From assembly GCA_958422845.1 (NCBI GenBank), contig CATZPU010000012.1, positions 1-12,813 on the forward strand: DNA of 12,813 nucleotides. Direction: 5' to 3'. Below the pieces are notes generated by a model that saw only the letters and a program-made list of their open reading frames with translations, searched no databases and was not told the origin of the DNA. The position numbers were made by a program, and so were the translations under genes. Below are positions 5,904 through 12,156 of the stretch, piece after piece. The DNA comes from an uncultured Lachnospiraceae bacterium. GTDB taxonomy: Bacteria; Bacillota; Clostridia; Lachnospirales; Lachnospiraceae. Numbering within the stretch: the first letter of the stretch is position 1; each line of letters starts with the position of its first letter.

Positions 5904-7640
5904 TTACAGCATCTCATTGATCATCGCAAGTACCTGCTCGCCGAGCGCTGCCGACTTCGCGTCAGCATCCTCAAGAGACGTACCCTTGATACCGTAGTAG
6001 AATTTTACTTTCGGCTCTGTACCGGACGGACGAACGCAAAGCCATGCATCGTCTGTCAGATCGTAATACAGTACGTTAGATGACGGAAGCCCTGTCGGTC
6101 TTACCTCTCCCGTCTTTACATCGCGGATCGTATCTGCCTTGTAGTCGCGCGCAGACAGCACAGTATAATCCCCGATCTGTGCAGGCGGATTCTTGCGCAA
6201 AGTCTCAAGGATCTCCTGAATCTTCTGCAGTCCTTCAATACCCTTTAATGTAATAGACTTAATGTCGTCTTTGTAGTATCCGTAACGCTCGTACAGCTCG
6301 ATCATCGCATCCCACAGCGTCTTGCCCTGCGCCTTGTAGAAGGCTGCCGCCTCTGCAAGCGCCATCGTAGCCACGATTGCATCTTTATCCCTTGCATGTG
6401 TACCGATCAGACAGCCGTAGCTCTCCTCAAAGCCAAAGAGATATGTACCCTTGCCTGTATTCTCGAAGCCAAGGATCTGCTGTCCGATATACTTAAATCC
6501 TGTCAGCACCTCAATAAGCCCTGTGCCGTAATATTTCGCGATCGCATCTGCCATATTCGTCGTAACGATCGTCTTGATCAGAACGCCGTCCTCCGGCAGC
6601 CCTTTCACAGCCTTCGTCTGGCCGATCTCATAGTCTGCAAGGAGACAGCCCGACATATTTCCTGTAAGCGTATGATATTCGCCCGTCTTTGCATCTTTTA
6701 CATAGACGCCGAGACGGTCTGCATCAGGATCCGTAGCCAGTACGAGGTCTGCATCTACCTCTTTTGCAAGCTTCAGGCCGAGCTCGAATGCCTCCGCAGC
6801 CTCCGGATTCGGATAGCTTACCGTCGGGAAATCGCCGTCCGGCAGCTCCTGCTCTTTTACTACGTAAACATTTTCAAAGCCGAGCTCAGAGAGCACGCGG
6901 CGCACCGGAATATTTCCTGTACCGTGAAGCGGAGTGTAAACGATCTTGAGATTTTTGCTCTCCTGTCTGATCGCTTCCGGATGAAGCACGAGACTCTTAA
7001 GCTGCGCGATAAACGCATCGTCAAGCTTCTCTCCGATCACCTCATAAAGTCCTGCCTCAACTGCCGCTTTCTTGTCCATCGTCTTAGCAGCCGTATAATC
7101 CGTGATCGCCTTTACCTCTGCCATAATGCCCGTATCGTGCGGCGGCGTGATCTGTGCGCCGTCCTCCCAGTATACTTTGTAGCCGTTGTATTCCGGCGGA
7201 TTATGGCTCGCCGTGATATTGATACCTGCGATACAGCCAAGCTCGCGCACTGCAAAGGAAAGCTCCGGTGTCGGACGAAGTGACTCAAAGACGTACGCCT
7301 TGATGCCGTTCGCTGCCAGTGTCAGCGCTGCAAAATCTGCAAATTCCGGAGACATTCTTCTGGAATCGTAAGCGATAGCGACTCCTTTCGCCTCTTTGCC
7401 TGCCTTTATAATATAATTTGCAAGTCCCTGCGTCGCCTTCTGTACTACATACTGATTCATGCGGTTCGTACCTGCTCCGATAATTCCGCGCAGTCCTGCC
7501 GTACCGAACTCGAGCTCTGTATAAAAACGCTCTTTCACTTCATTCTCATCATCCGCGATCGCACGAAGCTCTGCCTTTGTCGCTTCGTCAAAATACGGAT
7601 TTGAAAGCCACTCTTCATATGCCTGTCTGTAATTTTCCAT
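5904..7640 (-). CDS. pgcA: Phosphoglucomutase/phosphomannomutase, PgcA type
   Basis: A 578-residue alpha-D-phosphohexomutase interconverting glucose-1-phosphate and glucose-6-phosphate, supplying precursors for UDP-glucose, glycolipid and wall polymers. All four family motifs are intact: the phosphoserine loop TASHNPPEYNG (S145), the metal-binding loop DPDADR (304-309), the sugar-binding GFEESYG (403-409) and the phosphate-binding RPSGTEPK (537-544). Length and the N-terminal FGTAGLRGIIGAGTNRMN segment fit the B. subtilis PgcA (YhxB) group rather than GlmM or the shorter ManB. The ATG at 7640 has AGGAGG 5 nt upstream; a longer in-frame TTG start at 7679 has no ribosome site. It is probably monocistronic or runs weakly into mazG. 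Substrate preference (glucose or mannose phosphate) cannot be read from the sequence. Confidence 0.96.
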   Translation of the reverse strand: MENYRQAYEEWLSNPYFDEATKAELRAIADDENEVKERFYTELEFGTAGLRGIIGAGTNRMNQYVVQKATQGLANYIIKAGKEAKGVAIAYDSRRMSPEFADFAALTLAANGIKAYVFESLRPTPELSFAVRELGCIAGINITASHNPPEYNGYKVYWEDGAQITPPHDTGIMAEVKAITDYTAAKTMDKKAAVEAGLYEVIGEKLDDAFIAQLKSLVLHPEAIRQESKNLKIVYTPLHGTGNIPVRRVLSELGFENVYVVKEQELPDGDFPTVSYPNPEAAEAFELGLKLAKEVDADLVLATDPDADRLGVYVKDAKTGEYHTLTGNMSGCLLADYEIGQTKAVKGLPEDGVLIKTIVTTNMADAIAKYYGTGLIEVLTGFKYIGQQILGFENTGKGTYLFGFEESYGCLIGTHARDKDAIVATMALAEAAAFYKAQGKTLWDAMIELYERYGYYKDDIKSITLKGIEGLQKIQEILETLRKNPPAQIGDYTVLSARDYKADTIRDVKTGEVRPTGLPSSNVLYYDLTDDAWLCVRPSGTEPKVKFYYGIKGTSLEDADAKSAALGEQVLAMINEML

Positions 7641-7668
7641 TTTTCCCTCCTGTTTATACACAGAATAA

Positions 7669-7750
7669 GGCTGCCGCAAAATCCCGTCCGATCTCAGGCG
7701 TATCCCGCAGCCACCTCACACTGTCATTTTTTCATATGGTAATAATATCA
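7669..7750 (-). promoter_or_regulatory. pgcA leader: candidate extended -10 and a leader stem
   Basis: On the minus strand TGATATTAT (7742-7750) resembles an extended -10 (TGnTATAAT), but no convincing -35 lies 17 bp upstream. Downstream, GGCTGC (7707-7712 on the minus strand) can pair with GCAGCC (7669-7674) around a loop of about 32 nt. There is no known riboswitch pattern that I recognise. This is weak evidence for an independent pgcA promoter. Confidence 0.28.
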
Positions 7751-7770
7751 CAAATATTAATGAAATAAAA

Positions 7771-8796
7771 CTATTTTTCTAGCATTTTCACAAAATTCTT
7801 TCTTTTTTCTTCCTGTCGGTTCAGATTTTCAAGCTTTTCCAAATACCGTCCCGATATCCACGCCTTGTTGCTTCCATAATAATGATTCGCAAGCTTTCGA
7901 AATTTTTCCGGATACATCATCCGTATGTACAAAAGCCTGCGCTCCTGCGCGCTGATCGGACGCTGCATGGTATACCGCTCCAGCATCCTCATGCCAAGCC
8001 TTTGGTTCCAGTCGTGCTTTTCCAGTATCTTTCTCATAAAACGGTACAGATCATTGATCTGATAATCAAATTTGCAGCTCTCAAAATTCGTTGTCGCAAT
8101 ATCGTAGCCGGACATGAGCACATGATGATGATTGTAGTCCCCGTGGCATACGCTTGTGATCTTCGTTTTGCCTGTACATTTTTCAGCCGCTTTTTTTCCT
8201 GACATATCCGTCTTTGCACCAAACGCCAAAGCAATGCCTCTTAGTTTTTGCTCCGCCTCCGATGCCTGCGCAAAGTATTGTTCAAAACAGCTAAGAAACA
8301 GCCGTTCAAAATCATGCCGCACAGTCCTTTTCCGCATAAAAGAACGGACTTTCTGCAATTCCGCATTCTGCGCTGCGATCTCCTGCACAAGCGGCTGTGC
8401 CGTAAAGCTTCTCGCAAACTCCTCCTCATCCGGAAGCTGCATCAGCTTATGCAGCCGCGCCAGATTGCCGACTGCGGCGAAGATCTCATTCTCATTCGAT
8501 GTATCGCACTCACGCCCTACGTACCAGTCCTTCACCACATACCGGTTTCCCTCCCAGTCCTCGCAGATCAGCCCGCCCTCTTTATTCGGAAGGATCATGT
8601 CCACCTTGTCATATCCTCCCTCGCGTATCTGCTGCATGATACGGTTCTGGAACAGCGCCTTATTTTCAGAACCTGCATAATCGCACAGGATTTTAAGCCC
8701 CTGCGTCGTCTCACAGATGTAAGACCCCCGTCCGCGTCTCGTACTGATGATCTCAAGCTCGTACTGCTCAAGCACCTTCAAAGCCCTGTCATTCAT
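7771..8796 (-). CDS. CotS-family spore coat protein, kinase-like fold with a degenerate active site
   Basis: A 341-residue protein resembling the CotS/CotI/YutH group of spore coat proteins, which share the aminoglycoside phosphotransferase (protein-kinase-like) fold. The N-lobe at about 1-95 includes the YICETTQGLKIL strand pair and the YVVKDWYVGREC hinge region. The catalytic-loop equivalent is HGDYNHHHVL (218-227). It keeps the Brenner HGD but has His where the family normally has Asn. The metal-binding DFE equivalent reads NFE (237-239). The conserved FDYQINDLYRFMRKILEKHDW helix and a basic C-terminal tail follow. It may therefore be a pseudokinase with a structural coat role. The ATG at 8796 has GGGGG 6 nt upstream. 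A sigma-E-like promoter precedes it. The exact cot name cannot be assigned. Confidence 0.85.
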   Translation of the reverse strand: MNDRALKVLEQYELEIISTRRGRGSYICETTQGLKILCDYAGSENKALFQNRIMQQIREGGYDKVDMILPNKEGGLICEDWEGNRYVVKDWYVGRECDTSNENEIFAAVGNLARLHKLMQLPDEEEFARSFTAQPLVQEIAAQNAELQKVRSFMRKRTVRHDFERLFLSCFEQYFAQASEAEQKLRGIALAFGAKTDMSGKKAAEKCTGKTKITSVCHGDYNHHHVLMSGYDIATTNFESCKFDYQINDLYRFMRKILEKHDWNQRLGMRMLERYTMQRPISAQERRLLYIRMMYPEKFRKLANHYYGSNKAWISGRYLEKLENLNRQEEKRKNFVKMLEK

Positions 8797-8802
8797 ATCG
8801 AT

Positions 8803-8863
8803 CCCCCATTTCTTCGCCGCGCTTTGCTCCGGCGCCGCGTTCTCTCTATCTTATGAATGGGGG
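8803..8863 (-). repeat. Inverted repeat covering the cotS ribosome binding site
   Basis: CCCCCATT (8803-8810) and AATGGGGG (8856-8863) form a perfect 8-bp inverted repeat. On the minus strand the downstream arm contains the GGGGG ribosome site of the cotS-family gene. An inner CGCCG/CGGCG stem lies in the loop. The upstream arm is located between the -35 and -10 of the sigma-E-like promoter, so only read-through RNA would carry both arms. Confidence 0.6.
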
Positions 8864-8876
8864 TTCTGAAATATAC
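8848..8876 (-). promoter_or_regulatory. Sigma-E-like sporulation promoter for the cotS-family gene
   Basis: On the minus strand GTATATT (8870-8876) and CATAAGAT (8848-8855) are separated by 14 bp. They compare well with the B. subtilis sigma-E consensus kmATATT–N14-15–CATACAHT. The same -10 also fits the sigma-K pattern CATAnnnTA. The start would lie near 8840, leaving a leader of about 45 nt. Expression in the mother cell would suit a coat protein. Confidence 0.65.
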
Positions 8877-8920
8877 CCAGGGAATCTGCCCAAACGAAGC
8901 AGACTATGCCGCTTGCTCGT

Positions 8921-9331
8921 TTACCCGAAAATACAGCCGGACTGCAAAATAATATTTGCATACGGCGTATTCTCCCCTGTGCGGATTACCGCCCTGCATC
9001 CGCGCGTCTCTTCCTTAAGCTGTGTATGCGGTATAAACTGCAATTCCACATCTACGCCTTTTCCGAGCAGCAAAAGCTCTATGCGCTCCAAAAGCTCCGG
9101 ATTATGCGTCCTGATCTCTTCTGCAAGTACGACAGCCTCCACTTCCATATCATCAAGCAGCGCCTCCAGCACACTCAGAAATGACGGTTCGCCAAAACGC
9201 AGCGCCAGATCGATACGCTCCGTCTCCTCCGGTATCGGAAGCCCGCAGTCAGCGACCGCGATCCTGTCTGTATGTCCCATATACGATAAAACTCTTGAAA
9301 TATCTGAATTAAGAATCCCTTTTTTCTTCAT
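8921..9331 (-). CDS. rbsD: D-ribose pyranase, RbsD/FucU family
   Basis: A 136-residue cytosolic mutarotase of the RbsD/FucU fold. RbsD interconverts beta-pyran and beta-furan forms of D-ribose ahead of ribokinase. Visible family residues are the catalytic His in YMGHTD (H20), the strand VADCGLPIP (27-34), the loop FIPHTQLK with H102, and the signature RTGENTPYANIIL, which carries Y124 and N126. Length is close to the 131-residue B. subtilis RbsD. It overlaps the 3' end of larB by 23 nt, with AGGAAG just before the ATG at 9331, so the two are probably co-translated. It is not in an rbs transport operon: no rbsK or rbsACB is next to it. A fucose-type substrate (FucU) is possible, but the RbsD length and signature fit better. 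Confidence 0.87.
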   Translation of the reverse strand: MKKKGILNSDISRVLSYMGHTDRIAVADCGLPIPEETERIDLALRFGEPSFLSVLEALLDDMEVEAVVLAEEIRTHNPELLERIELLLLGKGVDVELQFIPHTQLKEETRGCRAVIRTGENTPYANIILQSGCIFG

Positions 9332-10109
9332 GCTCTTCCTGCATCCTTTCCCTGCGGTCCTTTGACTGCCTGTTTATTTTTGAAGCGAGCACGCCCGCAC
9401 CGAATCCGTTGTCAATATTCACGACGCTCACTCCGCTCGCACACGAATTGAGCATCGACAGAAGCGCCGCCGCCCCGCCGAAATTCGCCCCGTACCCGAC
9501 GCTCGTCGGCACGCCGATGACCGGACAGGCGACAAGCCCGCCGACCACACTCACGATCGCGCCCTCCATTCCTGCAACTGCCACAACTACGTTTGCATCC
9601 TCAAGCACCGGAAGCCGTCCAAGCAGCCTGTGCAGCCCCGCAACCCCTACGTCATAGACGCGCTCTACGCGGTTGCCGTACAGCTCGGCGGTCACTGCCG
9701 CTTCCTCCGCTACCGGAAGATCGCTCGTCCCTGCTGCGAGCACAACGATCTTTCCGACCGCCTCTGCCTGTCGTCTGTTTACCACCGCGATCCGCGATAC
9801 AGGATCGTAGTCGATCGCGATCTCCTGTGCCACACACTCCGCCTTCTGTGCGGAAAGCCTTGTCACCATGATATTCGCAACGCCCCGCTTCTCCATTGCA
9901 GAAGCGATACCGACGATCTGCTCTGCCGTCTTTCCCTCGCCGTAGATGACCTCCGGCATTCCCTGACGCAGCGCGCGGTGCATATCAATATCCGCATAAT
10001 TTCCGACAAGCATCTCCGGCTGCAAATGAATATCAGACATTGCCTCCCGCGCCGTCATTTTTCCGTCCTCTATCTGTTTTAACAGTTGAAAAATTGCTTC
10101 CTGCTGCAT
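9309..10109 (-). CDS. larB: LarB, nickel-pincer cofactor carboxylase/hydrolase
   Basis: LarB carboxylates the pyridinium ring of nicotinic acid adenine dinucleotide and cleaves its phosphoanhydride to give pyridinium-3,5-dicarboxylate mononucleotide, the first step to the nickel-pincer nucleotide cofactor of lactate racemase and relatives. The 266-residue product has a variable N-terminus (1-40) and a C-terminal PurE/AIR-carboxylase-like domain. Motifs include DMHRALRQGMPEVIYGEGK (42-60), AGTSDLPVAEEA (126-137), YDVGVAGLHRLL, GMEGA (180-184), PTSVGYG (201-207) and LNSC (220-223). C223 is the likely counterpart of the catalytic cysteine near 221 in Lactobacillus plantarum LarB. The ATG at 10109 has GAGGTG 7 nt upstream. 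larC, larE and larA are not in the window. A charged tail of about 20 residues overlaps rbsD. Confidence 0.95.
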   Translation of the reverse strand: MQQEAIFQLLKQIEDGKMTAREAMSDIHLQPEMLVGNYADIDMHRALRQGMPEVIYGEGKTAEQIVGIASAMEKRGVANIMVTRLSAQKAECVAQEIAIDYDPVSRIAVVNRRQAEAVGKIVVLAAGTSDLPVAEEAAVTAELYGNRVERVYDVGVAGLHRLLGRLPVLEDANVVVAVAGMEGAIVSVVGGLVACPVIGVPTSVGYGANFGGAAALLSMLNSCASGVSVVNIDNGFGAGVLASKINRQSKDRRERMQEEHEEKRDS

Positions 10110-10137
10110 ATTCCGTCACCTCATCTTCCTATCTGTC

Positions 10138-10290
10138 ACGCTCGGCTGCTCCTGACCGTCTGAGCTTTCTTTCCTATCTCCTCCGACTGCTTCTTCAGCC
10201 TGCGTTTTCTTCCCTAGCTCCTCCGACTGCTTCTTCAGCCTGCGTTTTCTTCCCTAGCTCCTCCGACTGCTCCTGCAAGCCTGCGCTTCT
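10138..10290 (-). repeat. 40-bp tandem repeat between the GNAT gene and larB
   Basis: Two adjacent 40-bp units (10178-10217 and 10218-10257) are identical. A third, partial and diverged unit follows (10258-10290), and a degenerate one precedes (about 10138-10177). The unit begins ctcctccgac on the plus strand; on the minus strand it is purine rich and carries a GGAGGAG motif. The period is not a multiple of three, so it is unlikely to encode a protein repeat. It is not CRISPR-like, because there are no spacers. Confidence 0.88.
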
Positions 10291-10291
10291 C

Positions 10292-10777
10292 TCAACACAC
10301 TTTCTGAAAAGCGATACGCGGACTGCCGTCCTCCACATAGATGCGGCCGCACCGCTTGAATCCGTTCTTTTCCAGTACGTGCTGCATGACTTTGTTATCC
10401 TCGTGCGTATCCATCCGCAGATTGCCGCACTCGGCAAAGCCCCACTGCATACAAAACGAGCCTGCTCCCCTCACTCCCTCGCGCGAAGCGATCCTGTGGA
10501 TCACACCGTACGGTCTGTCATCTATCCAGTCTCCGTCCTCTATCACGCTATACGTCGGATCAGCTCCGAATACATACATGAAGACTGCCGCGATCTGCCC
10601 GTTCTCTTCTGCAACGTAACTGATCTCTTTCTCGATGTCTGCGCGTATCAGCTCCTCCTCCGGATAATGATCTCCCCACTGGTGCGGATTGCCTGTGCGC
10701 GCCATAAAATCTCTCGCCTTTGCATATATATCCATAATCTCCGGTAAATCTTCCTTTTTTGCCCGTCTGATCTCCAT
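10292..10777 (-). CDS. GNAT family N-acetyltransferase
   Basis: A 161-residue acetyl-CoA-dependent acyltransferase of the GNAT superfamily; the substrate is unknown. The N-terminus MEIRRAKKEDLPEIMDIYAKAR is the usual beta1–alpha1 of this fold. Next come PHQWGDHYPEEELIRADIEKE, the strands YVAEENGQIAAVFMYVFG, and the acetyl-CoA-binding region around HRIASREGVRGAG (94-106), a loose form of the R/QxxGxG/A loop. LRMDTHEDNKVMQHVLEKNGFKRCG (120-144) is the typical motif B ending. The ATG at 10777 has AAGGAG 8 nt upstream. It has its own promoter and lies upstream of the tandem repeat and larB. The last residues border directly on the repeat array, which may have arisen from or eroded the gene's 3' end. 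Confidence 0.9.
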   Translation of the reverse strand: MEIRRAKKEDLPEIMDIYAKARDFMARTGNPHQWGDHYPEEELIRADIEKEISYVAEENGQIAAVFMYVFGADPTYSVIEDGDWIDDRPYGVIHRIASREGVRGAGSFCMQWGFAECGNLRMDTHEDNKVMQHVLEKNGFKRCGRIYVEDGSPRIAFQKVC

Positions 10778-10881
10778 CGTTCTCTCTCCTTTTCTATTTG
10801 TTTTCCCTACTTCACCACAGCGAATACGAAGCTTCCTCTGTATGAGTGCAGACTACTTTGTCCCACAGCTTTTCTTATGCC

Positions 10882-10910
10882 ACATTATCACGCGGTTCGT
10901 ACCGTGTCAA
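10882..10910 (-). promoter_or_regulatory. Vegetative promoter for the GNAT gene
   Basis: On the minus strand TTGACA (10905-10910) and TAATGT (10882-10887) are 17 bp apart, with a TG one base before the -10 (extended -10). The spacer contains a small dyad, CGGT-N4-ACCG (10892-10903), which might be an operator. The leader to the GNAT ATG is about 100 nt. Confidence 0.75.
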
Positions 10911-10961
10911 GCTACTCGTTACCGTTCACTTCATTCACATCCGCACCACAAAATTTTCATT

Positions 10962-11010
10962 TTATCCACAGCATCTTATGAAAACCCGTACATTATTCAC
11001 TTTATCCACA
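10962..11010 (+). promoter_or_regulatory. Pair of perfect DnaA boxes
   Basis: TTATCCACA, the consensus DnaA box, occurs at 10962-10970 and 11002-11010 in the same orientation, exactly 40 bp apart. Weaker look-alikes are TTATTCACT at 10993-11001, directly next to the second box, and TCATTCACA at 10931-10939. The second box ends 22 bp before the -35 of the downstream promoter, so bound DnaA could affect that promoter. No dnaA, dnaN or other origin-linked gene is in the window. Confidence 0.7.
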
Positions 11011-11032
11011 CTGCTGCAGCAATTCCCCGCGT

Positions 11033-11061
11033 TTGATTTTTATGAGTATCTGTGCTACAAT
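11033..11061 (+). promoter_or_regulatory. Vegetative promoter for the NusG-domain/Gx transporter unit
   Basis: TTGATT (11033-11038) and TACAAT (11056-11061) are 17 bp apart, with TG one base before the -10. The start would be near 11068, giving a leader of about 26 nt before the TTG start codon. Its -10 overlaps the in-frame GTG at 11052, which rules that codon out as the translation start from this promoter. Confidence 0.8.
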
Positions 11062-11093
11062 TCACACAATTACAGGGGAAACGGGGTACGATT

Positions 11094-11459
11094 TTGAAGA
11101 AGAAAGAAACGGCGCTGATCGCCCTCCTCGGTGCAGCCGCCATCTTACTGTGGGGCGGTCTTGGCATACGCGAAAAAAATAAAGGTGAAATGATCCATAT
11201 TACTGTAGATGGCAAGGAGTACGGTACATGGAGTTTATCGAAAAATGAAACAATAGAAATCGGAGAAACGAATGTATGTGAGATCAAAGACGGCAAGGTA
11301 CGCATGATAAAAGCCGACTGTCCGGATCACCTGTGCATGAAGCAATCTCCTGTCGATAAAAACGGTGGAATGATCGTCTGTCTGCCGAACAAAGTTATTA
11401 TAGAAAGAAAGGGGATTCCCGACAGCGCGCAGACATCCGGCGCCGCTGCGGTCAACTGA
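11094..11459 (+). CDS. Membrane-anchored NusG domain II-containing protein
   Basis: A 121-residue protein with a short basic N-terminus, one membrane span or signal anchor (about 6-24), and an extracytoplasmic NusG-domain-II-like beta domain (about 33-107). Visible family features are the strands HITVDGKEYGTW and VCEIKDGKVRMI, the conserved ADCPDHLC (75-81) and VCLPNKVIIE (95-104), with cysteines at 76, 81 and 96. Despite the name it is not a transcription factor. The start is taken as TTG at 11094, preceded by ACGGGG about 7 nt upstream; the GTG at 11052 lies inside the promoter. It is followed 2 nt later by a Gx transporter gene, a frequent pairing in Clostridia. In some bacteria similar pairs occur near flavin-based electron-transfer genes (recalled as eetA/eetB in Listeria), but the function here is unproven. 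Confidence 0.9.
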   Translation: MKKKETALIALLGAAAILLWGGLGIREKNKGEMIHITVDGKEYGTWSLSKNETIEIGETNVCEIKDGKVRMIKADCPDHLCMKQSPVDKNGGMIVCLPNKVIIERKGIPDSAQTSGAAAVN

Positions 11460-11461
11460 GT

Positions 11462-11983
11462 ATGTATACAAAGGAAAAGCAAACCACTGCCTGCCGACAG
11501 GCAGCCTGGCTCGGTCTTTTCACCGCCCTCGCCTCGATACTCGGATACGTCGAAACGCTGCTGCCTGTTTTTTCCGGCATTCCCGGAATCAAATTAGGGC
11601 TTGCAAATCTTGCAGTGCTCTTTGTACTGATCCGTTACTCGTGGAAAAAAGCCGCGCTCGTATCTCTGGCACGCATTTTGATCATCGGTTTTATGTTCGG
11701 AAACGTGTTCAGCATTTTGTACAGCGCCGCCGGAGCCTGCTTAAGTCTCGCCGCGATGACGCTTATCCTCTCTAAAACCGATTTTTCGATCATCACAGTC
11801 AGTATCATCGGCGGAGTCGCTCATAATATCGGGCAGCTTCTGATCGCCATGCTGATCGTAGAGAGCACAAGTCTCGTTTATTATGCGCCCGCGCTTTTGA
11901 TCGCAGGTATCGTGACAGGCGCTTTTGTCGGTGCGGTCACTGCACAGATCGTAAAACTTCCTTCCGATATGAACCTTCAATGA
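11462..11983 (+). CDS. Gx transporter family membrane protein (heptaprenyl diphosphate synthase component I-like)
   Basis: A 173-residue integral membrane protein of the family once named heptaprenyl diphosphate synthase component I, now usually called Gx transporter. Its fold resembles ECF-type substrate-binding subunits. Hydrophobic segments lie at about 15-35, 44-60, 66-84, 85-103, 112-134 and 140-163. The conserved GIPGIKLGLANLAVLF (39-54) matches the family signature, as does GGVAHNIGQL (116-125). The ATG lies 2 nt after the stop of the NusG-domain gene and has no obvious ribosome site of its own, which points to translational coupling. The substrate is not known; an isoprenoid or quinone precursor is one inference from the old name. 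No clear terminator follows. Confidence 0.9.
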   Translation: MYTKEKQTTACRQAAWLGLFTALASILGYVETLLPVFSGIPGIKLGLANLAVLFVLIRYSWKKAALVSLARILIIGFMFGNVFSILYSAAGACLSLAAMTLILSKTDFSIITVSIIGGVAHNIGQLLIAMLIVESTSLVYYAPALLIAGIVTGAFVGAVTAQIVKLPSDMNLQ

Positions 11984-12095
11984 AAATATCCCTGATAATG
12001 CTCATGTGCGGTAAAGTAACACATAAGAATTTGATAGACAGTATCCCCTATTATTCCGTATCTGTTTTCAAAATTTAGAAAATCATAATCTCATA

Positions 12096-12124
12096 TTGAC
12101 TTTTTTCGATTTGAAGCATATACT
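12096..12124 (+). promoter_or_regulatory. Promoter for the ArsR-family gene
   Basis: TTGACT (12096-12101) and TATACT (12119-12124) are 17 bp apart, a near-consensus vegetative promoter. A dyad operator begins 2 bp after the -10, so a bound repressor would block RNA polymerase. The leader is only about 25 nt. Confidence 0.85.
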
Positions 12125-12147
12125 TAAATCAAGAAATTTAGATTTGA
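12125..12147 (+). promoter_or_regulatory. Probable ArsR operator, copy 1
   Basis: AAATC (12126-12130) and GATTT (12141-12145) form a dyad with a 10-bp centre, between the -10 and the ribosome site. The whole 23-bp element recurs inverted at 12512-12534 with 22 of 23 bases identical. ArsR/SmtB repressors typically bind such A+T-rich dyads at their own promoters. Confidence 0.75.
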
Positions 12148-12156
12148 GGTGGGAAC

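Larger units (their letters stand above)
10778..11093. other. Divergent intergenic region
   Basis: This 316-bp stretch separates the leftward and rightward gene blocks. It holds one vegetative promoter in each direction, two perfect DnaA boxes with weaker neighbours between them, and an untranslated leader of about 100 nt for the GNAT gene. I see no open reading frame with a ribosome site and no RNA gene in it. Confidence 0.8.

Noticed and set aside
6396..7283. A 295-codon plus-strand open frame opposite pgcA
   Set aside because: It is fully antisense to the pgcA coding region, which has all catalytic motifs. Its product shows no family features and there is no good ribosome site, so it is a shadow frame.
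10178..10290. CRISPR array
   Set aside because: Units are directly adjacent with no unique spacers, and no cas genes are present; it is a plain tandem repeat.
10040..10747. A 235-codon plus-strand open frame opposite larB, the tandem repeat and the GNAT gene
   Set aside because: It crosses three well-supported minus-strand features, and its low-complexity Ser/Leu-rich product looks like a reverse reading of them.
11052..11093. GTG at 11052 as the start of the NusG-domain gene
   Set aside because: It overlaps the -10 of the promoter and would precede the transcript start; the TTG at 11094 has a ribosome site and gives a normal signal-anchor N-terminus.
10778..11093. Chromosomal origin oriC
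   Set aside because: Only two perfect DnaA boxes and no dnaA, dnaN, recF or gyr genes or long A+T-rich unwinding element are present; a DnaA-binding regulatory site is the more careful reading.
11984..12095. Terminator for the Gx transporter gene
   Set aside because: The visible inverted repeats (ATGTG/CACAT near 12004-12024 and a weak pair near 12040-12065) are short and not followed by a clear U-tract.
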